Assembly (NCBI GenBank): GCA_035649575.1
Contig: DASRJH010000196.1
Location: 1-17,914 of the forward strand
DNA length: 17,914 bases
Origin: DASVAL01 sp035649575
GTDB taxonomy: Bacteria > Planctomycetota > UBA1135 > UBA2386
Direction: 5' to 3'
Shown: one piece after another, positions 14,550 to 17,914 of the stretch
How positions within the stretch are numbered: position 1 is the stretch's first letter
How the letters are laid out: every line of letters begins with the position of its first letter
The notes under the pieces: model-generated
Told to the model about the DNA's origin: nothing
What the model saw: only the letters and a program-made list of their open reading frames with translations
Database searches by the model: none
Position numbers and translations under genes: made by a program

Positions 14550-14720
14550 GTGGCTCCGGCCGGGGAGTTCGTGCTGAACAGTGACGACCCGGGGCCCTAT
14601 CGCCTCGAGCTTTGCGCGTTCGACGAGTCGGGTGAGCGCGAGCCGACCAGCACCAACGCGAACCCGATCGAGAACGTGGTGCCCGGCGGCCCAGACTCGG
14701 TGTTCCGGACTCGCCGTTGA
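14550..14720 (+). CDS. Small hypothetical protein (56 aa) or gene remnant
   Basis: This 56-residue ORF starts with GTG at 14550, 5 nt after a strong GGAGAGG (14538-14544). Its third codon positions are overwhelmingly G or C, like the real genes here, which argues against chance. The product (APAGEFVLNSDDPGPYRLEL... ending FRTRR) is hydrophilic and acidic, has one cysteine, and shows no signal peptide, membrane helix or recognised motif. It reads like the C-terminal piece of a longer beta-rich secreted protein, so it may be the remnant of a decayed gene. It sits between the convergent folD and ccsA genes; its stop is 25 bp from the ccsA stop. The same frame is open upstream to an ATG at 14424 inside folD, but that extension looks non-coding. 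Confidence 0.42.
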   Translation: MAPAGEFVLNSDDPGPYRLELCAFDESGEREPTSTNANPIENVVPGGPDSVFRTRR

Positions 14721-14745
14721 GGCTCCCCCTCACCTACGCCCGCAA

Positions 14746-16773
14746 TCACTTGCCTGCGGTAGCCATGGCGGATTGCTCGGCGGCGGCGAGAGCGCGGCGG
14801 ATCAGCACGCCGGCGACCCCCACCCCGATCAAGCCGAGTTGCACACCGTAGTAGATGAAGAGCGCGTTCTTCGTGCTGCTCGCAAAGCCGTATGCATGCA
14901 GCCCGATGCCGAGCAGGTTCACGTGGAACCACGAGAAGGCGACGACGATACCCGTCAGCGCGGCACCGACGCAGAACCCGAAGTCGCGCACCCACCCGCA
15001 CATTCGCGCATGCATCAGCGAGACCAGCGCGATGCAGATCAGGAAGGCGCCGTTCTCCTTGGGATCCCAGCCCCAGAAGCGCCCCCACGAGTCGTTGGCC
15101 CACACGCCGCCGTAGATCGTGCCGAACACCGCGAAGATCAGACCGAACGCGACGAGCCCATACGTGGCGCGCACGATCGACTTGTGGAACGCGGTGTCGT
15201 TGCGCCGGACCCCGATCGTCTGCATCAACAGCCACGCGGTGCCGACGAACGACGCGAACATGCTCGCCGCGTAGCCGATGTTGATCGAGGTGACGTGCGT
15301 CGCGAGGTAGTAGTTCGTGTCCAACACGGCCTGCAGCGGCGCCAGCTGGTCCTTGCCGTCTTCGACTTCGAAGGCCCGCGCGAGCGCGATCAGCAGAGCG
15401 CCGAAGATCGGCGCGACCGAAAGCACGAAGCGTCGCCGCGTGATGATCTCGGCGACGACGGCCGCGCCGACGCCGATCGCCGCGACGAACAGGAACGTGT
15501 CGTAGAGGTTCAGGATCGGCGGCCGCCCGCGGATCACGCAGCGCAACACGATGTCGATGACCAGGAACACCCACGGCACGACCGTCGACGCGATTCCGGC
15601 GAGCCACATCCACTTCGAACGCGGCATCGTCCAGCCGAGCGCAACGACGACCAGCGCGAGCAGGAACCAGTGCAGCGCCTTGTAGTGCCAGCTCGCGTCC
15701 AGGTAGTAGTGCTCGAGCGGCACCTTGTCGTACTCGCCGCGCGCCGTCGCGCGCGACACCACCGCGTCGCGGAAGGCCAGCAGTTCGCGTTCGCGCGTCG
15801 CCTGGTCGGTCGTGATCAGGCCCTGCTGCAGGTGCTGCAGCATGACCGTTTGCTCGGGCTGCAGGTGGTCGAACAAGCCGCGTTGCACGAGCTCGCCGAG
15901 GCCGAGCCAGCGATCGTTCTCGGCAACCGTGCCGGCCGGTGGGAACAACGCCATGGTTTCGCGCGCGCCGACGAGGTCCTCGAGCACGGCTGCGATTTCC
16001 AGCGCGTTGCGGATCGCCGGATCCGTCATCTTGTTCTCGTACTCGCGCACGAGCCCGATGAACTGGGGCCCTTTCTCGACCAGGGTCGCGAGATCGGTCT
16101 TCTCCATGCCGCCGAGCCGCGCGCGCAGCTCCCCCTCGAGCGCGAACGGCTGGCCGAGTATCTGCAGCTGGCGATGCACCCGGAAGTAGGTGTCCAAGCG
16201 CTCGGCCGTCACGACGATGTGCGACTCGACCGGGCTGCGCTTGACCGCCGCGATGCTGTCGTACTTGTGCGCGAGCTCGATGAGACGCTGGGCCGGCACA
16301 CCGACCTTGCCCGGCGTCACGAGCTGTTCGAACGTGACATACTCGAAGTCGAAGCGCTGGCCTCGTTCGAGCGGGATGCCGATCGCGTCGAGCACCTCGA
16401 CGTTCTCGATCCGGAACAGCGGGTACTTCGCGGCCTGCTCGGGGAAGCACCAGACGTCGAGCAACCACTCGACAGGCGTCAGCGTGACGTCCGGTTTGCC
16501 GTCGCCGTCGAGGTCGAGCTTCATGTCGCGCCGGCCGTGAACCGCGTAGAGCGTCGACGCGGCAAAGGAGGAGAGCGGCTTGGGGCGCCCGGATTCCTGG
16601 ACCGGTTGCGTCGCCATTGCCTCGACGAACCCTGGCGTCCACACGTTCGGACGAGCCAGCTGATCGGCTGCCGTCGGATCCTGCGCGACGAGTGCGGCGC
16701 AGAGCCATGCGGGCAAACCACCGAGCACCGCGGGCAAGCAGCCGAGCAGCCACGGACAACTACGACGCATCAT
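14746..16773 (-). CDS. ccsA: Cytochrome c biogenesis protein CcsA with long N-terminal domain
   Basis: This 675-residue protein is the haem-handling half of the system II (ResB/CcsA) cytochrome c synthase in the inner membrane. The ATG at 16773 overlaps the resB stop as ATGA (16770-16773), with GGAG just upstream. Residues 1-30 form a signal-like segment. Residues about 31-355 are a large soluble region with a DLDGDGKPD loop (87-95) and charged helices, absent from ordinary CcsA of about 300-400 residues. The CcsA membrane core occupies about 366-658. It has GRPPILNLYDTFLF (416-429), external-type His493 in ATHVTSINIGY, the haem-binding signature WGWDPKE (567-573), and His617 and His626 in FSWFHVNLLGIGLHAYG. 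About eight or more TM helices are present. Haem would be presented to apocytochromes bearing CxxCH sites. Confidence 0.92.
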   Translation of the reverse strand: MMRRSCPWLLGCLPAVLGGLPAWLCAALVAQDPTAADQLARPNVWTPGFVEAMATQPVQESGRPKPLSSFAASTLYAVHGRRDMKLDLDGDGKPDVTLTPVEWLLDVWCFPEQAAKYPLFRIENVEVLDAIGIPLERGQRFDFEYVTFEQLVTPGKVGVPAQRLIELAHKYDSIAAVKRSPVESHIVVTAERLDTYFRVHRQLQILGQPFALEGELRARLGGMEKTDLATLVEKGPQFIGLVREYENKMTDPAIRNALEIAAVLEDLVGARETMALFPPAGTVAENDRWLGLGELVQRGLFDHLQPEQTVMLQHLQQGLITTDQATRERELLAFRDAVVSRATARGEYDKVPLEHYYLDASWHYKALHWFLLALVVVALGWTMPRSKWMWLAGIASTVVPWVFLVIDIVLRCVIRGRPPILNLYDTFLFVAAIGVGAAVVAEIITRRRFVLSVAPIFGALLIALARAFEVEDGKDQLAPLQAVLDTNYYLATHVTSINIGYAASMFASFVGTAWLLMQTIGVRRNDTAFHKSIVRATYGLVAFGLIFAVFGTIYGGVWANDSWGRFWGWDPKENGAFLICIALVSLMHARMCGWVRDFGFCVGAALTGIVVAFSWFHVNLLGIGLHAYGFASSTKNALFIYYGVQLGLIGVGVAGVLIRRALAAAEQSAMATAGK

Positions 16774-17914
16774 GACATCTCCGGGAGCGAGGCCTTTCTC
16801 GTGCTCGATACCAGGTAACGCAGCAGCTTGCTGCCGAAGTGCAGCAGCAGCCCCGCGAAGACCACGTAGGAAGCGTACTTCGGCCAGTCGTCGGAGGGGT
16901 TCCTGGCGACCTCGAAGACGGAATACCAGGGCGGTCCGAGCGGTGGGCTGCCGCGCGGCCCCTGAGGTCCCCAGCTGGTCTGGAAGAAAACGTGGTCGTG
17001 GCTGCGCAGCGGGTGGTTCATGTAGATGTGGACCTTGCGCTCCACGTCGCCATCGAACACGGTCACCCAGCTGCTGAAGTCGCGCGGCGTGATGGTGCCG
17101 GGATGGTCGGCCTTCTGGAACTTGTCGAGGCGGACCGGGAACGGCAGGTCCCAGACGATGCGGCGGAGGTCCAAGCCCCACGTCACGCCGTCGATACGGA
17201 ACGTGTATGGCCGCCGGTCGTCGGCGAACGGGCGGAAGTCGCGTCCAAGCAGGATGGTCTCGTGTTCCTTGCGCCCGACCTTCTCGATGATCTCGACGTA
17301 GCAGCCGGCGGTGTTGCGTTCGCGTTCGGGCTCGACCGTGGACTCCTCGAGGAAGTACCCGGCACCGGCCGCATCGGTGACGACCGGCAAGCGCGCTTGC
17401 ACCATCGGACCCTTCTGGCGTGGTTCGCAGTTGTCGAGCCAGTGGGAGACGACGATCGTGAACGGAAGATCGTCCGCGACCACGGTGACCTTGCCGAGCC
17501 CACGAGCACCGGCCTCGAATTGCGCCGACTCGATCGTGCGCTCGACGATATCGTCGCCATCGTGTCGCAGCAGCGCGAGTTCGTAGTCGTGGAAGCTGAC
17601 CATCGTCGACGTCTGGTTGCCTTCGTACAACGCGACGTGCCCGGCGTAGGAGAAATGCAGCTTGACGAAGCCGGCGATCAGCAGCAGCGCGATGCCGAGG
17701 TGCGTGACGAGGATGCCCGCGTTGCGCCAGTGCCAGCGATGGCGCACGATCCCTCCGACGACGAGGTTCACGAACAGCGCGAGCATGATCGAGTAGCCGC
17801 CGGGCAACGGGATCCTCAAGGTCCGGTCGTGGCCGAACCAGAATTCGGTGTCCCAGACGACCCAGAACGACTCGAAGAAGTCGCGCTGGACGACGAACAA
17901 GCCGAGCTTCTCCT
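16770..17914 (-). CDS. resB: ResB/Ccs1-like cytochrome c biogenesis protein (5' end outside window)
   Basis: This frame is open to the right edge of the window; 381 complete codons are visible before the stop at 16770. A TTG at 17900 has AGGAG 9 nt upstream, right at the edge, so a start there is possible. However, the residues before and after it (EKLGLFVVQRDFFESFW) match the segment that follows the first TM helix in ResB proteins, so truncation is more likely. Counting from the TTG, TM helices lie at about 36-52 and 62-80, with conserved His in ILVTHLGIALLL. A large periplasmic beta-rich domain spans about 85-340, and a last TM is at about 345-365 with LLLHFGSKLL. ResB binds apocytochrome and haem as the partner of CcsA, encoded next with a 4-nt overlap. 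Confidence 0.85.
   Translation of the reverse strand, partial: EKLGLFVVQRDFFESFWVVWDTEFWFGHDRTLRIPLPGGYSIMLALFVNLVVGGIVRHRWHWRNAGILVTHLGIALLLIAGFVKLHFSYAGHVALYEGNQTSTMVSFHDYELALLRHDGDDIVERTIESAQFEAGARGLGKVTVVADDLPFTIVVSHWLDNCEPRQKGPMVQARLPVVTDAAGAGYFLEESTVEPERERNTAGCYVEIIEKVGRKEHETILLGRDFRPFADDRRPYTFRIDGVTWGLDLRRIVWDLPFPVRLDKFQKADHPGTITPRDFSSWVTVFDGDVERKVHIYMNHPLRSHDHVFFQTSWGPQGPRGSPPLGPPWYSVFEVARNPSDDWPKYASYVVFAGLLLHFGSKLLRYLVSSTRKASLPEMS

Noticed and set aside
14581..16818. Open plus-strand frame of 745 codons across ccsA
   Set aside because: The product is Arg/Asp/His-rich and lacks any domain, while the minus strand encodes CcsA with WGWDPKE and a 4-nt overlap with resB.
16770..17900. 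TTG at 17900 as the true start of resB
   Set aside because: Although AGGAG lies 9 nt upstream, the residues on both sides match an internal ResB segment and the first TM helix would be missing. The reading frame is open to the window edge, so I treat the gene as truncated.

Overview
The window is GC-rich (third codon positions are mostly G or C) chromosomal DNA from a Gram-negative-type bacterium. A planctomycete or a related deep-branching lineage is my best guess. This rests on style rather than on a marker gene: type II secretion-like pseudopilins, a system II (ResB/CcsA) cytochrome c maturation pair whose CcsA has a long extra N-terminal domain, a HAMP membrane protein in front of minor pilin genes, and large secreted proteins of no recognisable family. 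No rRNA, tRNA, CRISPR array, insertion sequence or phage gene was seen.

Layout from left to right. (1) 1-2444, minus strand: a tightly overlapping four-gene operon, read from right to left. It encodes a small two-TM HAMP protein, a PilV-like prepilin, a second prepilin (PilW/FimT-like) and a PilX-like protein cut by the window's left edge. Each junction is an ATGA or TGATG overlap, so the genes are probably translationally coupled. (2) 2445-2655: a non-coding spacer almost filled by one long imperfect hairpin with nested inner stems. (3) 2656-5576, minus strand: an S9 prolyl-oligopeptidase-type peptidase overlapping by 4 nt a lipoprotein with a thioredoxin-like domain lacking CxxC and a TPR-like tail. 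(4) 5724-9158, plus strand: a pseudopilin operon with two tandem gspG-like major pseudopilins, followed by gspH-, gspI- and gspJ-like genes. The two gspG copies share homologous leader DNA, so a unit of about 600 bp was duplicated in tandem. (5) 9186-12629, minus strand: a large secreted protein of unknown function, then serS 33 bp downstream. (6) 12724-13587, minus strand: a rhomboid intramembrane protease. It is divergent from (7) 13655-14494, plus strand: a folD homologue whose catalytic lysine is replaced by glutamine. (8) 14550-14720: a possible 56-residue small gene or gene remnant. (9) 14746-17914, minus strand: resB (5' end outside the window) overlapping by 4 nt a long ccsA.

The two pilin clusters (1 and 4) are separate sets of type IV pilus/T2SS-family subunits. 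Neither carries the ATPase, platform protein, secretin or prepilin peptidase, which must be encoded elsewhere. The resB-ccsA pair would attach haem to c-type cytochromes outside the inner membrane. The S9 peptidase, the lipoprotein and the unknown secreted protein point to an active periplasm. I do not see a clearly new defence or mobile system. The items most worth checking are the 112-bp hairpin, the active-site changes in FolD, the HAMP-minor pilin operon, the gspG duplication and the unassigned proteins.
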